Positions 11,164-23,900 are shown, numbered from the stretch's first letter. The stretch: DNA of 64,000 bases from Leptidea sinapis (GCF_905404315.1 NC_066279.1:5282501-5346500); one strand, 5' to 3'. Notes: generated by a model from the sequence alone, not told the origin. Numbers and translations are program-made.

Positions 11164-11835
11164 AGTAAGGAACTCAAAATAGTAAAGAATGCAGTAGTTG
11201 TATCAATTCGCACTGTGAAGAAGAAAGGTAGCGAGTAATTATATTTTTAAGCTTTTAACTTTAAATTATATATTATCAATTTAAAAATAAAAGATAAAAA
11301 TCCACCAAGAGCGGACCGATCATGGGCCATTCACGAGTATGACGCATAAACCAGCCATCGCTTCCCTTGCACATATCTTAGGATAGGTAACCACCCACCT
11401 CACGATGCCACCACGAGCCGTGACATTTGAGCCATCATTTGAAGTTGACCATTAAATGAATTTATTTTCTGAAAAATGATTCGTTTTCAATTCTTTTTCT
11501 TTTTAATAAATGGATATCTAATACATTATAGCATCATTTTCAATAAAATAAACAATTTTGAAAAGAACTATTAACAAAAACTCATGACATGATGCAGAGA
11601 GATGCCACATCTGACGTCTAAGTAGGGCGACGATATTAGAAGAGTCATATTTTCTTATGTCGTTAGTTGATTGAAAAAAAGAAAACTTATGGACAAAGAT
11701 TGAGCTTATGTAGATTTTGTGACAAAAATCACTGCTCTAGAAGCATTTAGGAGAGAAAAGGGGAATACGTTTGCATGGAATAACGGTGCTAGCGATCTTA
11801 ACGCTAAATAATCCAATCAGAGATGACTTGATCGT
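11164..11835. other. Intergenic, nothing recognised
   Basis: AT-rich with short degenerate repeats. No exon-like sequence was seen. Confidence 0.4.
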
Positions 11836-12042
11836 CTATAACTCGAGCTGATCTTCGTTATATGCAGTACTAGGGAGCAACCGTGACAGGTTTCTGGATG
11901 ATGATATAACTCCCTGTGAGGCGAAATAATGCCTTATTAAATGCAGGCGATGGCTTGAAGTGAAGTACTGTCTGGCCTTACTGAATACACAAAGCGATTT
12001 TGCTTTCCCTTGAAAGTCACCACGGAACTGAAAATCATGCAA
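11836..12042 (-). pseudogene. Non-LTR reverse transcriptase fragment, antisense
   Basis: The minus-strand open frame (68 codons) has FQFRGDFQGKAK followed by SKARQYFTSSHRL. This parallels the HLEGKAK...KKLGV...RQYF block of family 3 reverse transcriptase at 7490-7580 and 61190-61260. Only a fragment of the C-terminal half remains. Confidence 0.5.
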
Positions 12043-12064
12043 TAAATCGACGCCAACTATGCCG

Positions 12065-12376
12065 TTTTTTTTTATTGATAATAAGGGACGAGACGAGCAG
12101 GACGTTCAGCTGCCCCTTCCGATACGCCCTGCCCATTACAATGCAGCGCTGCTCAAGATGATTGAATAGCCTAAAAATTCTGAGCGGCACTACAACTGCG
12201 CTTGTCACCTTGAGACAAAGATGTAAAGTCTCATTTGCCCAGTAATTTCACTAGCTACGGCGCCCTTCAGATCGAAACACAGTAATACTTACACGTTATT
12301 ACTTCATGGCATAAATAGACGCCGCTGTAGTACCCGTAATCTAGCCGCGTCTGGTGCAAAGGAGCCTCCCACTGGT
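12065..12376 (+). mobile_element. GGGACGAGACGAGC repeat (family 2), near full length
   Basis: Runs from GGGACGAGACGAGCAGGACG through GCCCATTACAATGCAGCGC, GCGGCACTACAACTGCGC and GACAAAGATGTAAAGTCTC to GGAGCCTCCCACTGGT. This is one of the most complete copies. It carries no open frame. Confidence 0.65.
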
Positions 12377-14257
12377 ATATGTATTTTTTATGGATGCGGA
12401 TGATAAAAAAGCATACGAACTAGCATTACTTTATAAAAGTTTTTACTTAGAGATAATGTATTTTCATTTTTCCTTTATTTAATTATCACCAACATAGTTT
12501 GTATACAAAATAATATATTCATAGGTAAACATGGTTGAGTAGGCAGTTCAATGACATTGTACGCGTAAGGCTTAGTGGGTTTACGGCGTATTAAAACCTC
12601 AATTTATACCGTACATAAAAGTCTAGAATTGAATATGGAAATATTTTTATTTGATGTACAATTTTATTGCTGTAGGATTTTATTGTGATCAAAACATCAC
12701 AGGTCATTTCCGTATATAATCGTAATTTATAACTCTTCTTTCTTCAACTAATGTTTTTTACCTTACAAGAAATTGATCAAATTACAAAAATGTACAATAC
12801 AGTACTTGGGTACTAAGATATTGACAAAAAAAATAAACATGACTAGTGTTGTTGAATTTATATTTTAATATTTATAATATTTAATCATTTAATCGTAATG
12901 TCATTGACTCCCTCCATAAGCTAAGCTAATTTAAAGAAATTACTATAATTATTGTTACACTACTTAAAATTATCTGTGTCTCTCTCTATTGGTGTCTCGA
13001 AATCTTTTATACATTCCAGTTATTGACATTTTTGCTGTGTCTTTTAGTATTAGGTTTCCTTGTAGATATTTTTACATTTGTGCATGAATTTTGTTGGTTT
13101 GTCAAATGAAGTATATAAAATAAAATTTAATTGAAACACGTTGACATGACCAGAGGATATTAGGAAGACAGACAGACTTAGGAAGCCATAAGTCGAATGG
13201 TCGAATAACAAAAAAAATCTGATATCTAGTTGAAAAAGGTGCTGTACACTGTGGTATACTTATGTAGACTTCATCCTGTGCTTATTTCTACAGCGGTTTA
13301 TTTCTCCCAGGTATTTAGAATCCAGATTTTGAAATTCGTCAATTAATCCTTAATCTCTTTTTTTATATTTCAATCATAATTTGCAGATACAGGTATAGAA
13401 AACGTATATCTTTCATATCCATTAAATACCATGCTAAAAAGACCAATACATATGTCATCCTATTGATGGATTGAAGGAAGAGATCATGAAAACGTTCTAT
13501 AGACTTATTGTAATGCCACAAGCTGGAGAACGATTTAAAATATAATAGTCTCAGATCACCAATTTAGGATTGCAGTTGAATAGATTGATGCAGTAATCAC
13601 CAACTAAAGTACCATGTTTTACGGTAATTGGGTGATAAATGGCAATTTCGGTCACCAGGTGCTTTATTGCAACAACAGAAAAATTAAAAAGACTGGCTTC
13701 AAAGTCCTACAAAAACCTAGTAAATTGACAACTGCAATGTGAATTCGCATACCCCCAAAATGGCGCGAAATTTTTAGACCAGGTATTCCAAAGCTTGACA
13801 TGGCAATAAAGTGTTATTATAAAAGAGGGACGCTACAGGCCTTAGAAACCCCCTAGGTTTCTAAGGCCATAACATATAAACTTCATCTTGTGAGGGTTAA
13901 ATTGACACCCGATTTATACTATCCCATTCTAAGATCTTCTTAACAGAGGCCTTGTAACATAATTTTCTTCGTTCGTTGACTTTACCGACAGAGAGCCTTG
14001 CATGAGAGAGAAAAAGTATCTTATGACCACTTCATTACACACTTTTTTTTTTTAATAAATCCTTATACATTAAAATGAACAACAAACATTGCGAGTAAAG
14101 TTAATATTGCACAACTCTTTAAGGTTAAAGGAAAATCAACTCAACTTTTACGAAGTGTTATCATCGGGTATCCCTTATTGCTAAATACAAATACATGACT
14201 TATGTATTGCATTAAAACTGAGAATATTAATAAGTACGATTTATTTGGATATCTTTT
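12377..14257. other. Intergenic, nothing but a short hairpin
   Basis: About 1.9 kb of AT-rich sequence without exon-like coding, RNA gene or a recognised repeat. The exception is the hairpin at 13838-13868. Confidence 0.45.
13838..13868. repeat. Perfect 13-bp stem hairpin
   Basis: GGCCTTAGAAACC (13838-13850), a 5-nt spacer, then GGTTTCTAAGGCC (13856-13868), an exact reverse complement. Alone in an otherwise featureless region, with no terminator-like T run. Confidence 0.7.
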
Positions 14258-14546
14258 ACCAGTGAGAGGCTCCTTTGCACAGGATGCCGGCTAGATTAAG
14301 TGCACTACAACGGCGCCTATTTCTGCCGTGAACCAGTAATGTGTAAAATTTTCTGTGTTTCGGTCTGAAGGGCCTGATAATGTGACTTAATATCTTACGT
14401 CTCAAGGTGACGAGCCCAATTATAGTACCTACCCCTCAGTATTTTTGAATTTTTCAAGAATACTGGTACTGCATTAATGGGCAGGGCGTATAAATTACCA
14501 TCAGCTGAACGTAATCCTCGTCTCGTCCCTTATTATCATAAAAAAA
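14258..14546 (-). mobile_element. GGGACGAGACGAGC repeat (family 2), inverted
   Basis: Starts CCAGTGAGAGGCTCCTTTGC and ends CGTCTCGTCCCTTATTATCA, the reverse complement of the family 2 landmarks at 12065-12376. Confidence 0.65.
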
Positions 14547-14900
14547 CATTATGAATATTTTGACGAAATTCTTGAGAATATGGATGGAAAGTAGTGTTTG
14601 CCCCATCTGTGGTTTCAGTATCAGGAGTCGATTGGGTTGGCTATAATGATTTTTCCATGTTTGGCTGCGTAATTGGTAATTACTAGTAAGTAGTTTATTG
14701 TATAAAGTCACAATAGAGCGCCCGAATCGACGTACGCACACATTCACACGATTTACACGGCCGCTAAGCAATCTTGGGAAGACAAAACTATCGAGTGCCA
14801 CGCTGTACGCAGCCGAGACTGGTCACTGTTCGAGTTAAATTAGCTACACGGCGCCGTCTGCGTTGTCAATCTTTTTGAATGCTACCGCTCCGCCCAGAGA
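14547..14900 (-). other. Unassigned open frame next to a family 2 repeat
   Basis: A minus-strand frame is open from about 14801 down through 14547 and on into the repeat (115 codons from ATG). It starts ALDSFVFPRLLSGRV and is rich in R, N, L and S. It has no domain, signal peptide or splice context I recognise, and its end is repeat sequence. The GC-richer part (14740-14890) hints at an older transposon leader. Probably not a gene. Confidence 0.25.
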
Positions 14901-14949
14901 CCTTTGAGTTACAAAACAGTTTTATTACTTGTATTGTGATAAAGTAGAA

Positions 14950-15095
14950 GTACTAAATCTGGTCCCCTGTTGGTAACAGATCACCACCGCCAATAATTTT
15001 TGCAACACATGAGGAATCTAAGAAGTGACACCGGCCTACCGTTCCGTAGTTTAGTGTCGTATCGACCTGGAGTACGGAAAGAAAGCCAAAGGAAG
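14950..15095 (-). mobile_element. Family 3 retroposon 3' end, inverted fragment
   Basis: Has 'GATCACCACCGCC', 'GCAACACATGAGGAATC' and 'GTATCGACCTGGAGTACGG' in the order expected for the reverse complement of the family 3 tail at 61440-61632. Confidence 0.5.
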
Positions 15096-15644
15096 TCAGT
15101 AATTTTGGTTATACGTGAATGTAAGTCCTATGAAAATCGCATTGTGTTCTATTAACAAATACCAAATGCCCAACGAAGCATCATTAAAAACTTATGTAAA
15201 GTAGTGAAGGGCGCATTGCATCTAATAAAGTTCAAATAGGTGTCGAGGCTATAGTAGACGGTGTTGATGTTCAGGGCTGGGTCATCAATAGGTTAAACAC
15301 GGTAGGTGTAGTGATAAATTTTATTAGATTGCCTAGTAATCAATCCATTAGAATAGATTCATTTCTCTAATTCGCTTTCTGGAATATAGTAGAAAGTTTC
15401 AAAAGCTATTTGCTTATGAAAGTCCCGTCGATCAGTTGAATCATTTTGGAAATAATATGAGGTAATATTTATAAATCCAGTGTCCTGGTATTTTTTTCAA
15501 GTGAACTTCTAAACTATTGGACGGATTTTAATAGGGATTGCTTCATGGAGTGCAGTTTAGTCCAACTTGAGTGATAGGAGAGATTTTATTATGATTTGGG
15601 ATTTTATTTCCAAAATTTGCTTTTTATGGACATATTTACTACTA
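15096..15644. other. Intergenic, nothing clear
   Basis: No exon-like sequence. The stretch at ~15490-15600 (ATTGGACGGATTTTAATAGGG, TGGAGTGCAGTTTAGTCCAAC) is the inverted partner of sequence at ~16320-16385, so it belongs to the transposon nest that follows. Confidence 0.4.
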
Positions 15645-15988
15645 GCTGACCCGGCAAACGTTGTTTTGCCATATAAAGTATAATTCACGCGATAGTTTTA
15701 TAAGTAATAAAATATTGCCTATATTATAGCCTGTACATCATTTTGTTCTATTGTCAATAGTTTTTGCAGCGCACGCAAAAATAGGTTTTCGATTTTACAC
15801 CTTGTGTTACAAAATAGCAATTTTATTACGGATCCCTAATTTTGAAAAAGAAAACATAGCCTAGCCTTCCTCGATAAATGGACTACCCAACACTGAAAGA
15901 ATCATTCAAATCGGACCAGTAGTACCAGAGATTAGCGCGTTCAAACAAACAAACAAACACTGCAGCTTTATAATATTAATATAGATGA
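15645..15988 (-). mobile_element. CTAG-ended repeat, inverted
   Basis: Begins CTAGCTGACCCGGCAAACGTTG and ends after 'CAAACAAACAAACACTGCAGC' and 'TATAATATTAATATAGAT'. The paired landmarks mark a complete non-autonomous element. No coding. Confidence 0.55.
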
Positions 15989-16496
15989 GATGATTTATTA
16001 ACGTATAGTTTGACAGTTCTGCTGTGAAACACTTTCGTTAAAGCAACAGGGAGCATATTTTACGAAATAATTCTTCATATTATAAAGTATTACTAGCTGA
16101 CCAGACAGACGTTGTTCTGTACATAATAAATAAAATACCGTTTTTGATGAATTTGTCAATAATTTTTCATTGTAACATAATAATATGCTCCTTGTTGTTA
16201 TAATGAAATTGTTTCACAGCAGAACTGTCAAACCGCGCGTCAAAAATACTCTCACAGAAAATATGTCCAAACAAAACAAATATTGGAAATAAAAATAATT
16301 ATGGGTCCCAAATCTCTTAAGTTGGACTAAACTGCACTCCATGAAGTAATCCCCATTGAAATCCGTTCATTAGTTTAGGAGTCCATTGAGGACAAACATT
16401 GTGACACGAGATTTATATATATTAAGATTGACAAGTACAAAAAATAAGTTTTTTTATTTATTATGTACAGAACAATAACTGTCGGGTCAGCTAGTG
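15989..16496. mobile_element. Nest of Helitron-like pieces
   Basis: A piece with GTTTGACAGTTCTGCTGTGAAAC (16008-16090) abuts an inverted element at about 16092-16436 starting CTAGCTGACCAGACAGACG. A terminal piece then ends CTGTCGGGTCAGCTAG at ~16494. The same ends occur at 4230-4247. Nested insertions of one family best explain this. Confidence 0.5.
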
Positions 16497-17077
16497 AGAT
16501 AATATAATCTAGAATTGACACTCAATCAGCATAAAAATAACATTTTTATTTTACTACTCGCACAACTATTACCTAGTAAATAGCTGTTTTTATAACATAA
16601 AACACCAGTGTATTTTATGTATGGGTAAAATAGTTACTGAAGTAAGCTTCAAAACAAAACCATATGAAATTTGATCTGCAATAATTTAAAAATGAAGTCA
16701 CATTTAATGCTTTAAATCAGATATATCAAATGCGTATTTTGTTTCAATCATTCTTTATATGGTTGTACCTAATGGTCTTGCTGATTTAATAACTGTTCCT
16801 CGGAGACATTTGCTTTGTATGTATTTAATTAGATGCGATAGTGGAAAAGTGGGTGATTCTTTTGAGTGGGATTCGTCGGCATGTCAAAGTCACCGTTTTT
16901 GTAGCTAACACCAAAACTTTCTTTATGTTTTATAAAATAGTCTTATAAGGAATAGAATTTCTTATGGTGTCAACGTTAGTATCACAATTATTTTAGCTTT
17001 ACAGTTAATTTATTAAATAAATCATTTGTAGTATTTATAAAAGCCGATAAACACCGGCTACAAAGAGACACTATTTT
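16497..17077. other. Intergenic, nothing recognised
   Basis: AT-rich, with no exon-like or repeat signal that I could place. Confidence 0.4.
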
Positions 17078-17260
17078 TTTTATGGAATAGGAGGACTAAC
17101 GAGTGTACGGGTCACCTGTTTTTAAGTGATCACCGCCGCCCCCAATCTCTTGCAACAACAGCGAAATCACAGGAGCGTTGCCGGCCTTTAAGGAAGGTGT
17201 ACGGGCTTTTTTACTAGATACTCATTCAAAATATTATTATTCGCGAATCACGTAACTCTC
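17078..17260 (-). mobile_element. Family 3 retroposon 3' end, inverted
   Basis: Has TATGGAATAGGAGGACTAACG, ACGGGTCACCTG, TCACCGCCGCC and GTTGCCGGCCTTTAAGGAAG in order, the reverse complement of the family 3 3' end. Confidence 0.6.
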
Positions 17261-18369
17261 CAGGAGTTGCCTTGGAGGATCTCTAAGGAGTTTAAATCAT
17301 GGCATGTTTAATCTTTTCCAGCATGTTGAAAGAACAGATTAAAATAAAAATATATATTATCTAAAGTGCAGAATTGTGTAAATACATTTATACACTAAGT
17401 GGATATTGATATAGAGCTATTCCACCGTGCTACGGGCTGAATTGTGAAAATAATTGAACATAATAGGATTTATTTATTCAATAAGTACTTATTTTTTTTT
17501 TTCTCAAGAAAAATACTAATCCCTTTTGAAATACTTCATTTTACGTCTGTCAAAATCATTTTCTCAGGAACGTGACATCAAATTAGAAAAACAAATGTCT
17601 GTGATCCCGTCAATTTAGAATAAAATGTAGCTTATGTTAAATCAATTCAATTATAAAAAAAATTAACAAAAAAACAACCTACTTCAAAAACACGATTTCA
17701 ATACAATATAATATGCACTAAAAATTATAAAAATAATTGCGAATTTTTATACAGTCTAATTAATTAATCAAATATTAGTATTTATTTATTAGTATACGAT
17801 TATTGTTATTTTTAGAATCGGTGAACTCCCGCCTCCCCACGTCGCGCGTGCGACTTAAGCACATCTCACCTATAACTATGTATGTATCATCGTATGTACC
17901 TATAACATAAGTTAAAAATGAAACAATGGATATAGTATCTTATCTTTTAGAGATAGACATAATATGCCATCGCGGACTTTTCTGTAGACCTATATAAGAC
18001 ACACAATTCCACCATACATTATTTTGTTATATCTTAAAGGGCTTAGACAGCGTTTTCGTTGAAAGCTTAACCCAGACGGCTCTTTTTTTTCCGACACCTC
18101 CAACAAATATAGTTAATTTATACAAATATATATAGAACAACTTAATAAATTATATACTAAAACCTTCCTCGAGAATCACGTTTTCCATTGATAAAAGCTG
18201 CAAGAAAATCGGTGCAGTACTTTTTGAATTTATGACGAACAGACAGACAGACGCGGCGGAGGACTCTGTTTTATAATATGTAGTGATTATATATTTTGTT
18301 ATAATAATCTGGTGACTTTGTCCGATGATGACATACTTTAGTAGTAGCAAAGGGTAAGTTTAGGTACTT
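17261..18369. other. Intergenic, nothing recognised
   Basis: AT-rich. At 17685-17720 and 18225-18250 there are short repeat scraps (CAAAAACACGATTTCAATAC; ACGAACAGACAGACAGACG). No gene. Confidence 0.4.
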
Positions 18370-18648
18370 TTTTTTAAATGAAAATAAGGGACGAGACGAG
18401 CAGAACGTTCAGCCTACCCATTACAATGCAGTGCCCAGCATTCTTGGAAAACAAAAATTCTGAGCGGCACTACAATTGCGCTCGTCATCTTGAGACATAA
18501 GATGTTTTGTCTCATTTGCCCAGTAATTTCACTAGCTATCGCGACCGAAACACAGTAATGTTTACACATTACTGCTTCACGGCAGAAATAGGCATCGTTG
18601 TGGTACCAATAATCTAGCCGGTTTCCTGTGCAAAGTTGCCTCCCACTT
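18370..18648 (+). mobile_element. GGGACGAGACGAGC repeat (family 2)
   Basis: Contains GGGACGAGACGAGCAGAACG, GCGGCACTACAATTGCGCTC and GTCTCATTTGCCCAGTAATT, ending TTGCCTCCCACTT. Slightly deleted compared with 12065-12376. Confidence 0.65.
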
Positions 18649-19037
18649 ACGTCTGTAGTAGTTTACACTTTTTAGTCTCAGTAATCTGGTGACTTGGTTA
18701 GTTGACAATTTACTTACTTGACTTTTTAGTCTCAATAGTCTGGTGCCATGTTAATATTATTGATATATTTTAAGGATTTTATTTTTACCGTTTAGCGATT
18801 TTAATTACCCAGATGTATCTATGTTAATTTATCACGAAATATCCAATTAAGAATAACTTTGATAAAGAGATGCCGTTAAACAATTTCCATCACTGTGTTA
18901 GAGCCCGTATACACTATTCGCAAATTAAACTGTTTATATTTTATTTTTTCTGTGCCTTTGCCTTTCTTATTGCCTTTGTACAGTAGTGGACGTCTTCCAG
19001 CTGATATGATGATGATGGTGATAGTTTTAATTTACTT
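18649..19037. other. Intergenic with a retroposon tail
   Basis: 18965-19022 holds GTAGTGGACGTCTTCCAGC and a (GAT)n-type tail, the last bases of the same retroposon as 9747-10004. The rest shows nothing. Confidence 0.5.
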
Positions 19038-19225
19038 ATAATATGTCTAAAAATAAACAATCTGAGAATTGAATAAAGCATACAATATTTTAACAACGGT
19101 ACGTCACTCGAACGGTTGGCTCAGTTGGGAGAGCACTCGCACAGAACGCGGGAGGTCGCAGGTTCGAGTCCCGCATCGTTCCTAAAATTTTGTTTTCAAA
19201 TTTTATTTGTATAATGTCTAAAAAT
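19038..19225 (+). mobile_element. tRNA-derived SINE with target duplications
   Basis: A tRNA-like unit (19110-19182) has a complete 7-bp acceptor pairing (GAACGGT with ATCGTTC), a D arm (GCTC...GAGC), A box TGGCTCAGTTGG and B box GGTTCGAGTCC. The anticodon loop (ACAGAAC) lacks the invariant U33 and the T stem has a mismatch, so it is not a working tRNA. The unit is followed by AAAATTTTG and flanked by near-identical duplications at 19038-19054 and 19211-19225 (ATAATGTCTAAAAAT, 2-nt indel). A related unit is at 40911-40983. Confidence 0.7.
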
Positions 19226-20444
19226 CATATAAAATTAATTCCATCAATTTTATTTATCTTAATATTAAGTATCTGTAGGTAGTATATTTTAAATTATCAT
19301 AATTTAATATTGTATTACTAATAATAATGTAATAACAGTTTACTTTGATTGTTTAATTATGCCGTATTCAATAACGTATCTCTAGTTACGGATACATTGG
19401 TGTCACCGTTTAATGACAAGATCTTATCTATCCATAGTTATGTCAAATATAGTTATAGTCCAATGCTTTATGTCGATAGGTTATTGAAATGTAAGTAAGC
19501 GTTAAAGGATACGTTTGTCTACCTCTAGTAAGTTAAACTAAGGATAGATAGGTAATTGAAAACGGCCGCTAGTGTACTGGATTTCGTGGTGGTTATAGAC
19601 GCAACAAGTAGTCTTAAAATCACCGAGCAGATAAAGCATGTATTCCCACTATAAAAAACCACGCACTTATGATACATCTGATGTTGCAGTAGAGCTTAGA
19701 CTAAGGTGATCACCTACTATGAAGTGAGCAAGATTATAGATTTTTTTATTTCATAAAAATAACCCTCTAGAAACTACTAGCTAACGGTTGCATCTGGAAT
19801 CCACTTAAGCAAGCTACGCACTATTACTAGATAAAGTGCATAAATTTTTCCTTAGCTTTAAGAGGTTTTAATGTACTTTCATTTTCCGAATTAATACGCT
19901 TTTGTTCTTGCTTGTAAGGCCTCTAAGTCTCTGCAAAAAGGAAGGGCCATACCCATAACCGCAGTCACAAACATTTGTTATTGTCATATACAGTAGGTAC
20001 AGATCGGAACAAGCTATAAAAAATACATTGCTAGTTATTTATCCAATGAAATGAAATTAATTAATTTGTATGATCTAGCGTAAAATAGTTGTTAACAATT
20101 GGTAGATGCACAAGCACTATTTGCCAATATATCGACATACAAATATTTAATTGTCAATATTGGAATTTCTATATTTATTCGTCATTAATACACATTAAAT
20201 AGCTATAATTCAATAATATAATATTAAATCTACATTCGTTTGTAGGTAATACTCTCAAATAATAACTTTTAAATACTATTATTATTCGCTAAAGAATTCT
20301 TTTAAATTGCGCTTTGTTTGGAGCTGGCTATCGTTATCTATCGTACTTTAAAAAATAAATGTTATAATATCATTCGTTAGTGTAGCCTGGCCACGAAGTT
20401 ATTATTAAAAGCAAAAAAAAACAAAATAAAGTATATGTGCATTC
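19226..20444. other. Intergenic, nothing recognised
   Basis: About 1.2 kb of AT-rich sequence with no exon-like coding, RNA gene or assigned repeat. Confidence 0.45.
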
Positions 20445-20690
20445 CACAACCGCGCGTTTTGTTCGAAATTTCTTGCCTCGCACAGCTACTTTGTAGAATC
20501 AACTACCGGCAGCGGTCTTCCCGAACAGATACGACTTAGGGCCCTTCAAGAAAAAAGCATACTCCCACCTTAAAGGCCGGCAACACATTTCTTGACACAC
20601 CTGTTGTTGCGGATGTCCATGGGCGGTTGCCTCACCTCTCCCCATCCCGTGAGCCTCTTGCCCGTTTGCCCCCTCTCATATAAAAAAAAA
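20445..20690 (+). pseudogene. Non-LTR reverse transcriptase C-terminus and tail
   Basis: Degenerate frames give LPAAVFPNRYDLGPFKK and KAYSHLKGRQ, followed by the 3' tail CTCATATAAAAAAAAA. This is a sister of family 3 (LWN-LPCAVFPGRYDMGTFKK at 61440-61500) with a different 3' end. It lies about 270 bp upstream of the proposed start of gene B. Confidence 0.55.
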
Positions 20691-20963
20691 ATAAAGTTGC
20701 GATATGTAATACAGTATACAGTGTGTACCCCGCTTAACAGGCATTCCTTATCCAGTTGTTGCTAATGGCATGACATCAGTATAGTGCGGATATGGACGAA
20801 ATTGCCTTCACCCACTATCTTTACGAGACACGTAGGTAACCAAAGGTTTTTTCTCCGAATACAAGTAAAAGAAGAGGTCCATAAAAGAGAGCTCTCTCGT
20901 TCATGGCTGTTGTATTTAACACTGTATGGTTGTTGTGAAAATAGTATTGTTTATCCGTGCAAG

Positions 20964-23900
20964 ATGGGTGTAATGGCTAAGGTATGTTGTTTGAATTATT
21001 ATGAGCTGGTTTAGAGGCAATTTGTTTTTATTGTAACAAAAATATGTTGTTATTATCGTAGTTTATAAAATATGTTTTTATATTATTTATCGATTAAAAT
21101 GTGTCTATTAAATATTTAGTTTATCAGTATCACCCATAGTTAAATGTAACTGTTTCCTAATTTTAAGAGATAATTACACTGTATGACATGCTATTGATAT
21201 TTTTTTTAATTTAAATGTGGAAATTAGCTCTTCTTTTCAGAGATAAAGACAACATGCATCAAGTACTCATTGTCATAAAATTGTGTTCTGTTAACAATCT
21301 AAAATATTAAAAAAAAAATAGTAATGTTTGTTGTATATAATATTTAAAATTATTAAGAAAACATTGCCTTCATAAATATTAAAAAAAAGTAAATACATAC
21401 GAACTAAAAGCCTTCTTGAATTTGCTTTAAATTTTGAAGCTATTTATATGGTCATAATAATGGGTAACAAAGAGTATAAAGGTATTATTATTTTTTTTTC
21501 GTATGTCACAGATTTAAATAAAATATTTTTAATCGTTTTAAGAAACTTCTAATATAACTGGATTGTTTACAAATATTTTTATTGTCTAATAATATCTAAA
21601 CAAAATCCCAAATTTACCACCTCCTAGGCGATAAATGGTGCTAAACTTTAATAAGAATAACTAAGTATGAGAAAATTATTACTTCTGTGAGTTCAGGCAA
21701 TCCCAGTCTTTGAGACTGACTGATTGATATATATGAAAATGAAACTACTATAGTTTAAAAATAAAAAAATTATTGAATTAGGCGTTACTTTGCGGAAATC
21801 CATAATTATACAAATGATTTAAGTTTTCTTTAGTGTTAATTCCGCCACGAGACTATGTCTATGTCTCGTGCCAGATTTTGGCGAGACAACACATCCTGAG
21901 GATGCCTCGTGTAGAGGCGAAACACGTGTCGAATTGTTTTAAAAACAAATATTGGCGGAATTAACACTAAAGAAAACTTAAATCATTTGTATAAGTTTAA
22001 AAATAATTGAACACGTATTTTAATACTTTAAATAGCACCAGTTACTACTGGGAAACTTTGTGTTGAACAGGGTGCTGGCTATTAAGGTACAAAAGTGGCC
22101 TTTTAACCTTTTCCAAGTAAAACATCTTTACGCACGCTTCACTTGAGGAGTAAGCTGTTGAAAACGTGACGAGAGCGTTACGAACGAATGCTAGCGTTAC
22201 AAGAACGGTGATTTCTCGATTATTTCGTTGTTTAACAATTTTATATAAATGAATATTTTGTTTTTCTTCGGTCGTGTGTTCGAATCAGTCAATCAGGAAT
22301 CCTTAGCAGCACTACATTGTAGAAAGGGTGTATTACTTGACATCTATCGGAAAGTCTTGCTCGTTTTTTTTTTTTAATTTTTCTTAGAATAAAATTATTA
22401 TTTAACTAAGACATAAATTTTACTTTTGAAAAAAGGAAACTACCTAAAACTAACTAGGTAACTATTTAATTATTTATTTATTAGCATCGCCAACAGAATA
22501 AGCACTAACTAATTAGATAAAATGTTATTCTAAATAAATCTAAATATAAGTGTTATTGCACTGACAGGCAACGACCACATGCAAATATTACATACCTACA
22601 TATAAATTTTAGATTTTAATTGTGCGACATTATTTTTTTTTATAGATTTTCTCGTATATAGTCACTCATTAAGATATCTCTGGAACCATTAGAGCTAAAG
22701 ACTTGAATTTGGTAGGAATATTCTTTTCACCGAGTAGAGGTCAGCTAAGTCGGATTTTACGAAATTCCACCCCTAAGAGGGGTTGCGGGGGCGTTAATTA
22801 AAATAATTTATGTGGCAAAACAACGTTTGCTGGGTCAGCTGGTTATATAATAAATTTAAAATAAACAAAACTTATTTTACTTACAGCAGAACCACGATAT
22901 TATATTGAGAATATATCATGTTTATATCGCACCCTAGTCGCTATATATTTTTTATAATAGGCAGATACACACAAATAATACAGGCCATTAGGAAACCGGT
23001 TAAAAACATAACTATTTATGTCGTATCGGTTTATATATGTATATGTATGTCGGAAGCTTTGAAGATCGTGATACAAATTGCATGCCATAAGCATTAAATA
23101 CGAAGTATCGCAGGGGATCAGCCAAAGAACTAATGCGCCCCATTACTCAAGCTGACGTTAATATAGAAAAAAATTGATACGATCTTCGTAATAATCATCT
23201 GTTTCATTTTACTCTGTGTTCAGACTAAATGTAGGAGATTTGTTTGATTTGAGATTTAATGCTTAATGATGAGTAAAATATAGGAAATGGGTTCGTTAGA
23301 GTCAGAATTTTTCTATAATAAATTTAGGCAATGAACTTTATGCCGTTGTATTGTAATTTAAAAGAATAATAAGGGAGGCTCCTTTGCACAGGATGCGGGC
23401 TAGATTATGAGTACCACAACGGCGCCTATTTCTGCCGTGAAGCAGAAATGTGTAAGCAATACTGCGTTTTGGTCTGAAGGGCGCCGTAGCTAGTGAAATT
23501 GCAAGGGCAAATGAGACTTAACATCTTATGTCTGAAGGTGACGAGCGTAGTTGTAGTGCCATTCAGATTTTTTGGGGTTTTCCAAGAATCCTGAGCGGCA
23601 CTGCATTGTAATGGGTAGGGCGTATCAATTACCATCAGTTGAACGTCCTGATCGTCTTCTTCAAATTCAAATAATTCAAATTCAAATATTTTTATTCAAA
23701 ATTGGATGTGACATCACTTATTGAAAGTCAAAAACTACCACCCATTCCAAAATGAATGCCTCAGACCTGAGAAGAATGGGCGCAACAAACTCAGCGGGCC
23801 TTTTTTTTCATCGAATAAATATGTTTACAAAGTAATATTGTACAATTAAACTTATTATTTAATAGCCTGAGGGCGGTCACTCCATTCCCAATCTGTGGTC

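Noticed and set aside
14454..14801. 115-codon minus-strand gene
   Set aside because: A quarter of it is family 2 repeat sequence, and there is no domain, splice signal or conserved motif. Listed only as an unassigned frame.
19110..19182. tRNA gene, apparent anticodon AGA (Ser-like)
   Set aside because: U33 is absent, the T stem has a mismatch, there is no long variable arm as serine tRNAs have, and the unit sits in a retroposed element with target duplications.
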